Origin: Woeseiaceae bacterium
Lineage (GTDB): Bacteria; Pseudomonadota; Gammaproteobacteria; Steroidobacterales; Woeseiaceae
Length of the DNA: 64,000 nt
Reading direction: 5' to 3'
Assembly (NCBI GenBank): GCA_024640365.1
Contig: JAHEFE010000006.1
Location: 1 to 64,000, forward strand
The notes beneath the pieces are model-generated. The model did no database searches. It was not told where the DNA came from and worked only from the letters and a program-made list of their open reading frames with translations. The translations under genes were made by a program, and so were the position numbers. Below are positions 11,391 through 21,903 of the stretch, one piece after another (position 1 is the first letter of the stretch; the number at the start of each line of letters is the position of its first letter).

Positions 11391-11861
11391 GTGCATTTGC
11401 GCTTGATTGCCGTAGGGGACCGCCAGCCTGTCTGGGTGGAAGACGCGTTCAAAGATTATGTGGCTCGCCTTCCGAAATCCTGGAAGTTTCGCCTTGATAC
11501 GGTCGGTACCGCCAAGCGATTCAAAAGCACATCGGCGCAGCAAGCTATGGAAGCAGAGGGCCGTCTCATTCTGGATCAGATTCGGCCACATGACTGGGTC
11601 GTGGTTCTGGACGAGCGCGGCAAGGCACTGAGCACAGTGCAGTTGGAGCAGCAACTGGCCGACTGGCTGGCAGGAGGTCGTGACTTGTGTTTCATTATCG
11701 GCGGGCCTGATGGACTGGCGAAGGAAGTCAAGCAGCGAGCCGATAGCACCTGGTCCTTATCCAAACTGACATTGCCGCATGGCATGGTACGCGTGTTGCT
11801 GGCTGAGCAACTATTCAGGGTGTGGTCCATGTCTACCAATCATCCCTATCATCGAACCTGA
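11391..11861 (+). CDS. rlmH: 23S rRNA pseudouridine-1915 N3-methyltransferase RlmH
   Basis: SPOUT-class methyltransferase that modifies pseudouridine 1915 in helix 69 of 23S rRNA. Start is GTG 11391, three bases after the rsfS stop. At 156 residues it is the same size as E. coli RlmH. The SAM-binding knot is visible as CFIIGGPDGL and LPHGMVRVLLAEQLFR, and the protein ends in the canonical NHPYHR. Downstream maf starts three bases after the stop. Confidence 0.97.
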   Translation: MHLRLIAVGDRQPVWVEDAFKDYVARLPKSWKFRLDTVGTAKRFKSTSAQQAMEAEGRLILDQIRPHDWVVVLDERGKALSTVQLEQQLADWLAGGRDLCFIIGGPDGLAKEVKQRADSTWSLSKLTLPHGMVRVLLAEQLFRVWSMSTNHPYHRT

Positions 11862-11864
11862 AGA

Positions 11865-12482
11865 GTGGCGACAGTGAACAAATTAATGGTCGCAGAGCAG
11901 CACCTTTACCTGGCTTCTGGTTCACCGCGGCGTAGAGAGTTACTGGAACAGCTTGGTGTTAAATTCGAGATTATTAAAGTTGCTGTTGACGAGTCGCGGC
12001 TCGCGAATGAAACACCGCTAGCAATGGTTGTGCGATTGGCGAGTGCCAAGGCAGCGCATGGTCGAGCACTGGCGGCGAACAATTTACCGGTATTGGCTGC
12101 CGATACCATTGTTGCAAAGGGCAATGAAGTTTTTGGCAAGCCACGATCTCGTGCAGAAGGGTTGGTGATGTTGGCGACCTTGTCTGGTACAACCCACGAG
12201 GTGTTTACCGGTATTGCGCTTGACGTGGACGGGCGCCAGTTGACGCGCACATCTGTGACTCGAGTGCAATTTCGCACCATTGATTCCGCCGAAGCCGAAG
12301 CGTATTGGGCGAGCGGGGAACCGGCCGACAAGGCTGGTTCTTATGCTATTCAAGGGCTGGGTGGTGTGTTTATTAGCCACATCGAGGGCAGTTATTCCGG
12401 TGTGGTTGGCCTGCCGGTTTTTGAAACAGCCGAGTTACTGAGACAATCGGGAATTATGTTACTCAATGCAGCGGACGGATGA
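11865..12482 (+). CDS. maf: Maf-family nucleotide pyrophosphatase (dTTP/UTP type)
   Basis: Maf proteins hydrolyse nucleoside triphosphates, including modified ones, to monophosphates. The motif LASGSPRRRELLEQLGV is at the N-terminus, VLAADTIVAKGNEVFGKP in the centre, and GSYAIQGLGGVFI supports the YhdE subgroup that prefers dTTP/UTP. Possible starts are GTG 11865, GTG 11874 and ATG 11886; the conserved sequence begins later, so the choice does not affect function. The gene runs into rng, matching the yhdE-rng order of E. coli. Confidence 0.93.
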   Translation: MATVNKLMVAEQHLYLASGSPRRRELLEQLGVKFEIIKVAVDESRLANETPLAMVVRLASAKAAHGRALAANNLPVLAADTIVAKGNEVFGKPRSRAEGLVMLATLSGTTHEVFTGIALDVDGRQLTRTSVTRVQFRTIDSAEAEAYWASGEPADKAGSYAIQGLGGVFISHIEGSYSGVVGLPVFETAELLRQSGIMLLNAADG

Positions 12483-13971
12483 CAAGGTGACAGACGAATC
12501 CTCCAAAGAAGAAATTTTGATAAACGTAACGCCGCGAGAGGTGCGCGCGGCGTTGCTCGAGAATGGTATTTTGCAAGAGATCTTTATTGAGCGAACCGCC
12601 AAGAGAGGTTTGATCAGCAATATCTATAAGGGACGGGTGTCCCGCGTTCTTCCCGGTATGCAGGCTGCTTTTATCGATCTTGGTCTGGAGCGTACCGGCT
12701 TCCTGCATGTGTCCGACATATTCAGAGGTGATCCCCAGAACAGCGAGAACAAAGAGACAGAGGCAACGATTAACGAGTTGGTGCGTGAAGGCCAGGAGTT
12801 ACTGGTGCAAGTGTTAAAAGATCCCATAGGAAGCAAGGGCGCCCGATTAACCACCTTTGTCACTTTGCCATCGCGCTTGCTCGTCTTGCTGCCGAAAGGA
12901 AATACGGTGGGTATTTCCGCGCGTATTGAGGACGAGGCGGAGCGCGAACGGCTGCGGCAAATGATTGACGCATTGCGCGTTGAGAGCGGCTGTACTGCTG
13001 GTTTTATTGTGCGCACCGCCGCTGAGGGGGCCGGCCTGGAGGCGCTTCAGGCGGAACTGCATTTTTTGTTGAAATTATGGAGTGTCGTTCAGGAACGGTG
13101 CAGCAAGAGTGCGGTAAAAGAGGTAGTACATGAAGATTTGCCGCTGCCGATTCGAATTCTGCGGGACCTGGTCACACCGGATGTCGAGAGTATTCGAGTT
13201 GACTCTGAAATAGCGTATCGCAAGATGAAAGAGTTCGCCGGGGAGTTTCTGCCCGAGGTGGAGCCAATAGTCGAACTGTATAAGCGGCGCAGACCAATTT
13301 TCGATTTGCACGGAGTGGAGGACGAAATCCGCAAAGCGTTGGAGCGCAATGTTTCACTGAAATCGGGCGGTTACATCATTATTGACCAGACGGAGGCGAT
13401 GACAACGGTCGATGTGAATACAGGGGCTTTCGTCGGCCATAAAACGCTCGAAGAAACTATATTTCGCACCAATCTAGAGGCAGCGGTTGCTATTGCCCGG
13501 CAACTAAGGCTAAGAAACCTCGGTGGCATTATCATTATCGATTTCATCGATATGGAAGAAGAGGAGCATCAGCGTCGGGTATTGGCAGCTCTGGAGCTGG
13601 CAATGGTCGGCGATCACGGTAAATACCAGATTACTGAGGTGTCGCCGCTGGGCCTGGTCGAAATGACTCGTAAGCGCACCCGGGAGAGCCTGGAGCATAT
13701 CTTGTGTGAAAGTTGCCCAAGTTGTAATGGTCGAGGTTTCGTGAAGACCTCAGAAACCGTATGTTTTGAAATATTTCGTGAGATTATTCGGCAACATCGC
13801 CAGTTCGAGTTTGATGAACTGCTGGTTATGGCGCATCAGGACGTTATCGAGTTATTACTCGATGAAGAATCCAAAGGTTTGGCGGAGTTAGAGGCGCATA
13901 TCGGCAAACCGGTCAGATTGCAGCCAGAGACGTTGTATTTGCAGGACCAGTTTGATGTTGTACTGATGTAA
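12466..13971 (+). CDS. rng: Ribonuclease G
   Basis: RNase G is an RNase E-family endonuclease that matures the 5' end of 16S rRNA and degrades some mRNAs. The product is about 494-501 residues; GTG 12487 (MTDESSKEEILINVTPRE) is an equally good start and avoids most of the 17-base overlap with maf. The S1 domain includes NIYKGRVSRVLPGMQAAFID. The catalytic DNase-I-like region has TTVDVNTGAFVG and IIIIDFIDM, and the zinc-link CxxC is CESCPSCNGRG. The length shows that it lacks the RNase E scaffold tail. Confidence 0.96.
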   Translation: MQRTDDKVTDESSKEEILINVTPREVRAALLENGILQEIFIERTAKRGLISNIYKGRVSRVLPGMQAAFIDLGLERTGFLHVSDIFRGDPQNSENKETEATINELVREGQELLVQVLKDPIGSKGARLTTFVTLPSRLLVLLPKGNTVGISARIEDEAERERLRQMIDALRVESGCTAGFIVRTAAEGAGLEALQAELHFLLKLWSVVQERCSKSAVKEVVHEDLPLPIRILRDLVTPDVESIRVDSEIAYRKMKEFAGEFLPEVEPIVELYKRRRPIFDLHGVEDEIRKALERNVSLKSGGYIIIDQTEAMTTVDVNTGAFVGHKTLEETIFRTNLEAAVAIARQLRLRNLGGIIIIDFIDMEEEEHQRRVLAALELAMVGDHGKYQITEVSPLGLVEMTRKRTRESLEHILCESCPSCNGRGFVKTSETVCFEIFREIIRQHRQFEFDELLVMAHQDVIELLLDEESKGLAELEAHIGKPVRLQPETLYLQDQFDVVLM

Positions 13972-14046
13972 CTCGAAATTGTGTAATTAATGTGTGGTAG
14001 CCGTTCGAAGAATTGTCGAACCAGATGAATTGATCCAGCAGGCCGA

Positions 14047-17000
14047 ATGAAAAAATATTTCCAGAAATTTATCAAATTCATCGCTTACACAGCGGCAACC
14101 ATTGTCATTTTGTTGGCGCTGGTCGTTGGTCTGTTTCGCCTGTTATTGCCGCGCCTTCCTGAATATCAGGATGAAATAAAATTAAGAGCTGGAGCGGCAA
14201 TAGGCGTAGACGTTGATTTCAGCAGCATGAACGCTCGCTGGCGTTTTAGTGGCCCACAGTTGAATTTTTATGGCGCTGAGATCAAGTGGCCAGACAGCAT
14301 GGCAGCATTGATCGATGCGCAGGAAGTCAGCGTCGGTATCAATTTGTACAGTTTGCTGGTCGATCGTGCCCTGGTAATAGATCAACTTATTGTGCAAGGC
14401 GCAGAGTTAAGCGTTGCGATGGACGGTGACGGCGCATGGGTAATCCAGGGGCAACCGCTTGAACGGCTATTGCAACTTCGTCCACCGGAAAGTGACGAGG
14501 TCAATGACCTGATCATTATTGCTGATCAACTCCTCGTTACTTACGAATATGCCAGCGCTGCCCCCCCAATATCGATTGTCGTAAAGCATGTACGTATTGA
14601 TCGCGATGCCGAAGGGTTTGTGGCCGAGGCATCCGTCGACCTGCCGGCTGACATGGGTGGCCGAGCTGAGATAGCAGCTAACTACAGTAGCCCAATTGAT
14701 GGTATTGGCGAGGGTCACTGGCAATTGTTTGCTGACTCGCGCGATGTTCACCTGGATGGTTGGTCAAAATTGCTGCCTGACTCTGCAGCCGCCCCGCTTG
14801 CGGGTTCCGGGAGTTTGACCAGCTGGATCGAGTTTGGTGACGGTCAATTATTAAGTGCGACGTCAAATTTCAATTTATCAGAATTTCGCTATGGCACTGA
14901 TGACAGTGCCTGGCCGGCAACACTTGAGGGTCGGGTGGAGTTTTCTCGTAAAGATTCTGGTTGGCTACTGGCGGCTGAAAAATTACGCCTCGAAACGGGC
15001 AGGGGCGAGTGGCCGGAATCTACATTACGAGCAGAGATCGCTCGCACCGATAGCGGTGAGCTGGACATCGTTGATTTTCAGGCCAGTTTTCTGAATCTGG
15101 ATGATCTCGGGTTTCTATCTCAGTGGCTGCCCGCGGACTACAGGGATGTGTACTCCCGCTATCAGCTGGCAGGTATTGTGCGCGATCTCAAATTTTCGGC
15201 AAGCGCGGTTATGACAGGCGCGAAAAAATTTCAACTTCTGGCAGAGTTGCAAGATGTCGCTGTTGCGTTGGGCGAAGAAAGGCCGGAGTTAAGAAATTTT
15301 TCGGGGAATTTGCGGGCCACGGACACTGGTGGGCGTCTGGTAGTGGATTCGCAAAACCTGGGTTTTAATTTTCCGGCACTGTTTGATCATCAAATTGACT
15401 TTGATCATGCCGACGGGACGTTGGTATGGCGCTACAATAGCAACGGCTTGTTAATCTTGTCGGACAGGATCCGGGTCAAGAACAGCGATTTCGAGAGTCT
15501 CAGCAGTTTGCAAATCAATCTGCCGAGAAACGATGAGTCGCCGATTATCGACCTTGATAGCCACTGGAGCCTGACAGATCTTTCGCACGCACAAACCTAT
15601 TTACCGTCGAAAGTACTGAGCCCACGGACCTATGACTGGCTAACCAAGGCATTGGTCGCAGGCAGTATTTCGCAGGCAACCACACGTTTGACCGGACCGA
15701 TTCGTAAGTTTCCCTTTGATCATGATGAAGGACGGTTTCGGGTAGAGGCGACTGTTGAAAACGCAGAATTAAATTACGCTGATTCGTGGCCAAACGTTCA
15801 GAACATGAATCTGGAATTGGTCGTCGACAAGGCGCGATTATATTCACATCACAATTCGTCGACGAATACCGACAACAAAGTTGTCGACGCGAAGATTGAA
15901 ATCGCAGATTTGCGCGAGGCGGTTCTGACTATCGACGCTGATGTGATTGGTACATTGAACAGTCTGCGGACGTTTGCGAGTAACAGTCCGATCGCAAATG
16001 TTTTCGGTGGCCGCATTGATATGGTCAAGGCTGATGGTAATGGCGTTGTTAACCTTGATCTCGTTTATCCGATCAAGAATGGCGATGCACACACGTTTAC
16101 CGTCAATGTGACAACTCATGACGGGATCATAAATGTAGATGGGTTGAAAGCGCCGGTTACGGAACTGAGTGGACGTGTTGTTATTAGCCGAGACGATATT
16201 AGCTCTAGCAACTTAACGGCTAACTTCCTGGGTCAGCCAATTGCTTTACAACTGTCACTTAATCCTGAAGCGGCCTACAGCGTGCTCTTGCAAGTGGACG
16301 GCGTAGTGACGGCGGACGGCCTCGTTACCGACCTTGGGTTGCCACTTGGCAAACAGTTGGCTGGTCAGACTCTCTACAGTGCGCGCCTCAATTTTCCGCG
16401 GCGCGATGCTGAGGTACCTGCGCATTTTCAAATAGATATTGATTCCGAGCTTGAGGGTATGCAGATTCTGTTACCGGTACCGGTGGCCAAGGATGCAGCC
16501 ACTGCGGAAGCTCTGCGCTTGCACCTGGTCTTTCCCGAGGACGGGCAGCTGGCATTGTTGGGGCGGCTTGATGACAGGGCGGACTGGCTGTTTGATTACA
16601 GGGTCCGCGATAGCGAAATGCAGTTCGAAAAAGGATCTGTAGTCATAGGCGGTGCGATCGCCGCCGCAGCAGAGGCTGAGGGTTTACACGTCAGTGGCAA
16701 AGCGACCGAGGCGCGTTTACAAGACTGGCTGAATTTGGATGATGGCGAAGAAGGCGGCCTCGGCAGCCAGCTTCAGACGGTTGATCTGCAGCTCGATAAT
16801 TTCTATGCACTGGGGCAGCACCTGGTTGATCATCATATTACTGTCGATCGCAGCGAGCAGGACTGGCTGGTACAAGTGAATGGCGACCTGGTTTCAGGGT
16901 CTATATTTGTGCCGTTTGATTTCAAGAGTGGCAGATCCCTGGTAATGGATATGGAAAAACTGTTCTTGAAAGGCGGCGACTCACAGCCAACCGCGCAAGG

Positions 17001-17874
17001 TGATCCAACAGAATATCCGCCTATATCAATAAAGGCGGAGCAGTTCGTATTGGGTGTGCGTCAACTAGGGCGACTCGAAGCCGAAATTTCGCGTATTCCG
17101 GAAGGGCTTGTGCTCGATTCTGTAACGACTAAAGATGCGGCTTTTGGTTTCGTCGGCAGTGGCCGCTGGGTAACCGACCTGATGGATGAAAGTGGGCAAC
17201 GCAGTTATTTATCTGGAACCCTATCGGGAACCGACGTTGACGCTGCAATGAAACGCCTGAGTTTTGATTCTGGCATTGAGGGCAAGAAATTCGAGTTTGT
17301 TCTTGACCTGAGCTGGTCGGGTGGGCCCCGAGACGATTATCTCGAAAGTCTGGATGGCCAGGTCGGAATAAATTTTGGCAGTGGTCAGCTCAAAGAGGTG
17401 GAGCCAGGTGCTGGTCGGGTATTTGGTTTGATGAGTATTGTTTCATTACCTCGAAGACTTTCACTCGACTTTAGTGACGTATTTCAAAAGGGCCTGGGCT
17501 TTGATGGTATTCGCGGAAACTTCCGCATAGTTAATGGCGCGACTTACACCTGCGACCTTAGTCTAAAAGGGCCGGCGGTTGATATTGGTATTGTAGGTCG
17601 AGCCGGTTTGGTGACGGAGGATTACAACCAGGCAGCGATCGTGAGCGCCAATGTTGGTAACACGCTACCTGTAGTCGGTGCAGTAATGGCGGGCCCCCAA
17701 GTGGCTGCTGCGCTGCTGATCTTTTCGCAGATATTCAAAAAGCCGCTGGACGAAATTGGTGAGACTTACTACAAAATCGGCGGGTCATGGGATGAGCCGA
17801 CAATCGAGCCTAGCGATGCGGCTCGGTTTGCGGCGGTTAGTGATCTCGCAGGCTGCCTGAGTGAGCCACAGTGA
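14047..17874 (+). CDS. yhdP: YhdP-family AsmA-like phospholipid transport protein
   Basis: Very large (1275 aa) inner-membrane-anchored periplasmic protein of the AsmA-like group, implicated with TamB and YdbH in moving phospholipids to the outer membrane. It has a single N-terminal membrane helix (AATIVILLALVVGLFRLLL) followed by a long beta-rich periplasmic region, as expected for a bridge-like groove. The C-terminal part with GRVFGLMSIVSLPRRLSLDF and FKKPLDEIGETYYKIGGSWDEP is the family signature. The order rng-yhdP-amidase-tldD is conserved in many gammaproteobacteria. Confidence 0.94.
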   Translation: MKKYFQKFIKFIAYTAATIVILLALVVGLFRLLLPRLPEYQDEIKLRAGAAIGVDVDFSSMNARWRFSGPQLNFYGAEIKWPDSMAALIDAQEVSVGINLYSLLVDRALVIDQLIVQGAELSVAMDGDGAWVIQGQPLERLLQLRPPESDEVNDLIIIADQLLVTYEYASAAPPISIVVKHVRIDRDAEGFVAEASVDLPADMGGRAEIAANYSSPIDGIGEGHWQLFADSRDVHLDGWSKLLPDSAAAPLAGSGSLTSWIEFGDGQLLSATSNFNLSEFRYGTDDSAWPATLEGRVEFSRKDSGWLLAAEKLRLETGRGEWPESTLRAEIARTDSGELDIVDFQASFLNLDDLGFLSQWLPADYRDVYSRYQLAGIVRDLKFSASAVMTGAKKFQLLAELQDVAVALGEERPELRNFSGNLRATDTGGRLVVDSQNLGFNFPALFDHQIDFDHADGTLVWRYNSNGLLILSDRIRVKNSDFESLSSLQINLPRNDESPIIDLDSHWSLTDLSHAQTYLPSKVLSPRTYDWLTKALVAGSISQATTRLTGPIRKFPFDHDEGRFRVEATVENAELNYADSWPNVQNMNLELVVDKARLYSHHNSSTNTDNKVVDAKIEIADLREAVLTIDADVIGTLNSLRTFASNSPIANVFGGRIDMVKADGNGVVNLDLVYPIKNGDAHTFTVNVTTHDGIINVDGLKAPVTELSGRVVISRDDISSSNLTANFLGQPIALQLSLNPEAAYSVLLQVDGVVTADGLVTDLGLPLGKQLAGQTLYSARLNFPRRDAEVPAHFQIDIDSELEGMQILLPVPVAKDAATAEALRLHLVFPEDGQLALLGRLDDRADWLFDYRVRDSEMQFEKGSVVIGGAIAAAAEAEGLHVSGKATEARLQDWLNLDDGEEGGLGSQLQTVDLQLDNFYALGQHLVDHHITVDRSEQDWLVQVNGDLVSGSIFVPFDFKSGRSLVMDMEKLFLKGGDSQPTAQGDPTEYPPISIKAEQFVLGVRQLGRLEAEISRIPEGLVLDSVTTKDAAFGFVGSGRWVTDLMDESGQRSYLSGTLSGTDVDAAMKRLSFDSGIEGKKFEFVLDLSWSGGPRDDYLESLDGQVGINFGSGQLKEVEPGAGRVFGLMSIVSLPRRLSLDFSDVFQKGLGFDGIRGNFRIVNGATYTCDLSLKGPAVDIGIVGRAGLVTEDYNQAAIVSANVGNTLPVVGAVMAGPQVAAALLIFSQIFKKPLDEIGETYYKIGGSWDEPTIEPSDAARFAAVSDLAGCLSEPQ

Positions 17875-17881
17875 GTGCGCC

Positions 17882-18715
17882 ATGAGCCAGGCAATCGCTG
17901 AAACAGTTGTGCGAGCTGCCGCCATTCAGATGAATAGCGGTGCAGATGTCACTGCGAACCTTGTCCTGGCTGCGACTCTGCTTACCGAAGCCAGGCAGAC
18001 GGGATGTCGTTTTGCGGCATTGCCTGAAAATTTTGCATTCATGGGCAAGCGCAATGCAGATAAATTAGCGGTTGCAGAAGAGGTCGGCATCGGTCCTATT
18101 CAAGATTTTCTGGCGGACATATCGCGGCGGTTGGAAATGTGGGTAGTCGCGGGCAGCGTAAACATTAGATCGGAACTGCCTGATCGTTGTTACGGCAGCA
18201 GCCTCGTTTACGATCCGAGCGGGCAGGTTGCAGCTAGATACGACAAGATTCACTTGTTTGATGTGAGCTTGCCAGACAAGAATGAGCAATACCGAGAGTC
18301 TGCGGTGCTCAAGCACGGCAGCGAAGTTGTGGCATTGACCACCGATATTGGCAGGCTAGGCCTTACGATTTGCTACGATTTGCGCTTTCCTGAGCTGTTT
18401 AGATACCTGGTTGATGAAGGTGCAACGGTGTTCACGGTGCCGGCCGCATTTACTCAGGAAACAGGGAAGGCGCATTGGGAGGCCCTATTGAGGGCTCGTG
18501 CCATCGAAAACCTGGCCTATGTAATTGCGCCGGGCCAGCACGGCCAGCACGCAGATGGTAGAACCACGTTTGGACACTCAATGATAATTGATCCATGGGG
18601 TCAGGTTATTGCCAGGCAAGATAGTGGAGACGCTGTGGTGATCGCGGAAATTGATCCGCAATTGCCACAACGGTTACGTGCAAGCTTTCCGGCGTTGCAA
18701 CACCGACGAATTTAA
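17882..18715 (+). CDS. Nitrilase-superfamily amidase (Nit1/deaminated-glutathione-amidase type)
   Basis: Carbon-nitrogen hydrolase of 277 residues. The catalytic triad is visible: Glu in LPENFAFMG, Lys in [10 protein letters not shown], Cys in [14 protein letters not shown]. This signature set is that of the Nit1-type branch, some of which remove the amide from deaminated glutathione as metabolite repair; the substrate here is inferred. I chose ATG 17882 because GTG 17861 would overlap yhdP by 14 bases and add a poorly conserved peptide. It lies between yhdP and tldD, its conserved position. Confidence 0.92.
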   Translation: MSQAIAETVVRAAAIQMNSGADVTANLVLAATLLTEARQTGCRFAALPENFAFMGKRNADKLAVAEEVGIGPIQDFLADISRRLEMWVVAGSVNIRSELPDRCYGSSLVYDPSGQVAARYDKIHLFDVSLPDKNEQYRESAVLKHGSEVVALTTDIGRLGLTICYDLRFPELFRYLVDEGATVFTVPAAFTQETGKAHWEALLRARAIENLAYVIAPGQHGQHADGRTTFGHSMIIDPWGQVIARQDSGDAVVIAEIDPQLPQRLRASFPALQHRRI

Positions 18716-18726
18716 ACGAGATAATT

Positions 18727-20184
18727 GTGACTGATAATAATTCCAACGATGTGACTGTAGATAGTGTGATGGGGCGATTGCTTGCACCGACCGGTCTGGA
18801 CGACGGGCATTTGAGTAAAACGCTTGATTCAATCATGACGCGTAACGTCGATGCAGCGGACCTGTATTTCCAGGTAAGTCGCCACGAAAGCTGGACCATC
18901 GAAGATGGCATCGTCAAAGAAGGAAATTTCAGTCTTGATCAGGGTGTTGGGGTCAGGGCGATCAGCGGTGAGAAGACCGGTTTTGCTTACTCGGACGAGT
19001 TGCTGCTGCCTGCTTTGCAGCATGCGGCCGGTGCGGCGAAGGCGATCGCCCGTTCTGGCAAGGGCGGAGCAGTGCAGGCGTGGGCGCGCTCCGAGCAGCG
19101 CATCCTTTATCCCGCGGTAGACCCAACTACCAGTATTAGCGATAAACAAAAAACCGAGCTGATCGCCCACATCGATGCGGAGACCCGTAAACTGGATAAG
19201 CGCATTGAGCAGGTGATCGTCAGCTTGAGCAGTGTTCAGGACATGGTCTTGATTGCTGCGTCAGACGGCACCCTGGCAGCCGATATCAGGCCCCTGGTGC
19301 GTATGAACGTGAGTGTTATCGTGGAACAGAACGGACAGCGTGAGCAGGGCTACTCCGGAGGGGGTGCGCGCAGTGATCTCAATTATTTCTTAAACACTGA
19401 GCACGCGATGGATTATGCGCGGGAAGCGGTGCGCCAGGCTCTGGTTCAGCTTGAGGCAGTGCCAGCGCCGGCAGGCAGCATGCCGGTAGTACTCGGCGCA
19501 GGCTGGCCCGGAATTTTATTGCATGAGGCTGTTGGCCATGGGCTGGAAGGCGATTTCAATCGCAAAGGGACATCAGCATTTAGTGGCAAAGTAGGGCTGC
19601 AGGTAGCTTCTCCACTCTGCACTATTGTGGATGACGGTACGCTAGCCGGGCGACGCGGATCCCTGTCCGTGGACGATGAGGGCGTCCCTGGCCAGTACAA
19701 CGTGTTGATCGAAAAAGGGATTCTGCGAGGATATATGCAGGATAAGCTCAATGCTCGTCTCATGGGTGTGAATCCAACCGGCAATGGAAGGCGCGAATCC
19801 TTCGCTCATGTACCGATGCCGCGCATGACCAATACGTACATGTTGGCAGGTCCACATGATCCGGCGGAAATCATCGCGTCCGTGAAAAAAGGCTTGTACG
19901 CGCCTAATTTTGGCGGCGGTCAGGTTGACATAACGTCAGGAAAGTTTGTTTTTTCGGCGAGCGAGGCGTATCTGATTGAAAATGGCAAGGTAACCGTACC
20001 CGTCAAGGGCGCCATGCTGATTGGCGACGGTCCGGAGGCGCTTAGCAGGATTTCAATGGTCGGTAATGATTTGAAGCTGGATACGGGTGTTGGCACTTGT
20101 GGCAAAGAGGGGCAATCGGTTCCGGTCGGCGTAGGTCAGCCTACTCTGAAAATAGACGAGATAACGGTTGGTGGGACCGGCTAG
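18727..20184 (+). CDS. tldD: TldD metalloprotease subunit
   Basis: TldD forms a heterodimeric zinc protease with TldE (PmbA) that trims unfolded peptides, for example in microcin B17 maturation and CcdA degradation. Start is GTG 18727; 485 residues. The HExxxH zinc motif is [15 protein letters not shown]. The C-terminal region ([39 protein letters not shown]) is typical. Its partner gene pmbA is encoded about 4 kb downstream in this window. Confidence 0.96.
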   Translation: MTDNNSNDVTVDSVMGRLLAPTGLDDGHLSKTLDSIMTRNVDAADLYFQVSRHESWTIEDGIVKEGNFSLDQGVGVRAISGEKTGFAYSDELLLPALQHAAGAAKAIARSGKGGAVQAWARSEQRILYPAVDPTTSISDKQKTELIAHIDAETRKLDKRIEQVIVSLSSVQDMVLIAASDGTLAADIRPLVRMNVSVIVEQNGQREQGYSGGGARSDLNYFLNTEHAMDYAREAVRQALVQLEAVPAPAGSMPVVLGAGWPGILLHEAVGHGLEGDFNRKGTSAFSGKVGLQVASPLCTIVDDGTLAGRRGSLSVDDEGVPGQYNVLIEKGILRGYMQDKLNARLMGVNPTGNGRRESFAHVPMPRMTNTYMLAGPHDPAEIIASVKKGLYAPNFGGGQVDITSGKFVFSASEAYLIENGKVTVPVKGAMLIGDGPEALSRISMVGNDLKLDTGVGTCGKEGQSVPVGVGQPTLKIDEITVGGTG

Positions 20185-20306
20185 TACGAATTTCGGGCTT
20201 CGTCCGGCACATACCTTTTTGCATTTGTGACTTTGCTTTCAACGTTTGCAGATAATATTAATTATAATTGGTACGGATAATTGCGGTAATTAGTGAGAGA
20301 TTCGTT

Positions 20307-20525
20307 ATGTGGGTGTCAAAACCTTTTTATGAGAGCCTTCCCTATTTGTATCTGGTGACGGGCGTACTGTCGCTGGCTGCGGCTATGTACGTTAATTACT
20401 GGTATTGGCCAACGATTTGCTTTTCAGTTGGATTGTTCAGCCTGGTTGCCGGGTTAGTTGTCTTGTTGAAGCGCAGAGATCACCGCGATCCTGAACAAGG
20501 CGCGAGGCAAAAAAGAGAGCTCTAG
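20307..20525 (+). CDS. Small two-helix membrane protein, unknown
   Basis: 72 residues from ATG 20307, preceded by a purine-rich GTGAGAG eight bases upstream. The frame opens earlier at 20268, but the region before 20307 looks non-coding. Two hydrophobic helices are predicted, LYLVTGVLSLAAAMYVNYW and ICFSVGLFSLVAGLVVLL, followed by a charged tail (KRRDHRDPEQGARQKREL). I do not recognise it as a named family. It faces the ExeA-FHA gene convergently, about 24 bases apart. Confidence 0.65.
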   Translation: MWVSKPFYESLPYLYLVTGVLSLAAAMYVNYWYWPTICFSVGLFSLVAGLVVLLKRRDHRDPEQGARQKREL

Positions 20526-20549
20526 GAAGGTTCTGCAGGATGCGTCGCT

Positions 20550-21767
20550 TCAGGTTTGTTTTTCAGTAATTATAGAGTCTTCAGTATCCAGCTCAGTATT
20601 GCGCAAGTCTGTATAGACCAGTTCATGCATACCTACTGCAATAACATCTCCGTCTTTCAAGACGTGTTTACGCACCTTCTCTTCGCCTATAAACATGCCA
20701 TTCGTACTTTTTAGATCTTCCAGAATGCATTCGTCGAGTGTTGTCAGGATTTGCGCATGATGGCGGCTGATAAATTTGCTCTTTACGTAGATATCATTAT
20801 CGGGTGTACGGCCAATAATTACGCGACCACTCGACAACAAATAACTTCTAATAACTTCGCCGTCTTGGCGCAGCTCAACGCGAGCCATGGCCAGCGAACC
20901 TGTTTGGCTGGGCAGGATGGTGGCTAGCTGCGCCATTTGCCCGGTTCCATCCTCAGATTCCTGCCAGCCCAATTCCTGAACGGCCGACATGACATCTTGA
21001 TTGTCAATTTTAACTTTGTCTTCAGCGAAGGCGCACAACATAGCCGTGTCGCAAAGCGTATTGGTCAGCCTGGGTACGCCACCCGTATACCTGAATATTG
21101 TGGCCAGGCTTTCTTCGTCAAATAACTCTTTTTCTTCGTAGCCGGCAACGGCTAATCGATGATCGATATACTCGCGCAACTCGATTTGATTTAGAGGTAT
21201 TAAATGCAGCCGCAATCTCACTCGTTGCAGCAACTGCTTGAGCTCCGGTGAGTCTAGTGTTTCACGTAATTCAGGTTGGCCAGCCAGGATAATTCGCAGC
21301 ACTTTTTCTTTCTGCGTTTCGATTCCTGACAACAGGCGGATTTCTTCGAGGACTTTCGCGGTCAGATTTTGCGCTTCATCAATAATGAGGATGACTTTCT
21401 TGCCCTTCGAATATTGTTCAACAAGAAACATGTTGAACATATCGAGAAGCTCGACCTTACGCTTGTTGAATGGTTTGAAACCAAACTCGGCAAGGGCTGC
21501 CTGTAAAAACTGCGTGGGTGACAGTTGTGTCTGCGAAATAACGGCAAAAACAATGTCGTCGCCGAAGTCCTGCAGAAAGGCCTGCAACAGCGTCGTCTTT
21601 CCCGAGCCGATTTCACCGGTTATCACGACAAATCCGTCTGACAAGAGGATCGTCGATTCCATATAGGCTTTGGCCCTGGCGTGCTGCTTGCTCCAGTAGA
21701 CAAAGTCCGGATCGGGCGTTAGCTGGAACGGTTGTTCTTGCAGTTTGAAATGTTCAAGGTAAGACAT
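20550..21767 (-). CDS. ExeA/GspA-type AAA ATPase fused to a C-terminal FHA domain
   Basis: 405 residues. The N-terminal 270 match the ExeA-like AAA family: MSYLEHFKLQEQPFQLTPDP start, Walker A GEIGSGKTT (residues 51-59), Walker B VILIIDEAQNLT (about 125-136), and a sensor region GGVPRLTNTLCDTAM. From about residue 310 an FHA phosphothreonine-binding domain follows, with GRTPDNDIYVKSKFISRHHA and LEDLKSTNGMFIGEE. ExeA normally helps assemble the type II secretin with a peptidoglycan-binding domain at its C-terminus; here FHA replaces it and no periplasmic part or membrane helix is evident. It lies downstream of purK on the same strand after a 136-base gap. A role in signalling-controlled assembly is inference. 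Confidence 0.88.
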   Translation of the reverse strand: MSYLEHFKLQEQPFQLTPDPDFVYWSKQHARAKAYMESTILLSDGFVVITGEIGSGKTTLLQAFLQDFGDDIVFAVISQTQLSPTQFLQAALAEFGFKPFNKRKVELLDMFNMFLVEQYSKGKKVILIIDEAQNLTAKVLEEIRLLSGIETQKEKVLRIILAGQPELRETLDSPELKQLLQRVRLRLHLIPLNQIELREYIDHRLAVAGYEEKELFDEESLATIFRYTGGVPRLTNTLCDTAMLCAFAEDKVKIDNQDVMSAVQELGWQESEDGTGQMAQLATILPSQTGSLAMARVELRQDGEVIRSYLLSSGRVIIGRTPDNDIYVKSKFISRHHAQILTTLDECILEDLKSTNGMFIGEEKVRKHVLKDGDVIAVGMHELVYTDLRNTELDTEDSIITEKQT

Positions 21768-21903
21768 ATAAGCAGTTATACGGTCTCGGCAGATTCTGGT
21801 TTAAAAATCATCACTTATTTTACTGTTTTTGCTCGATGAGTGCTCAAGTGTACCCAAAAAAACGTCGCGACGGGCGAATCCGTAACCGCATATGCCAAGG
21901 TTG

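Noticed and set aside
20550-21767. Tn7/TniB-like transposition ATPase
   Set aside because: The N-terminus matches ExeA and there is no transposase or terminal repeat nearby.
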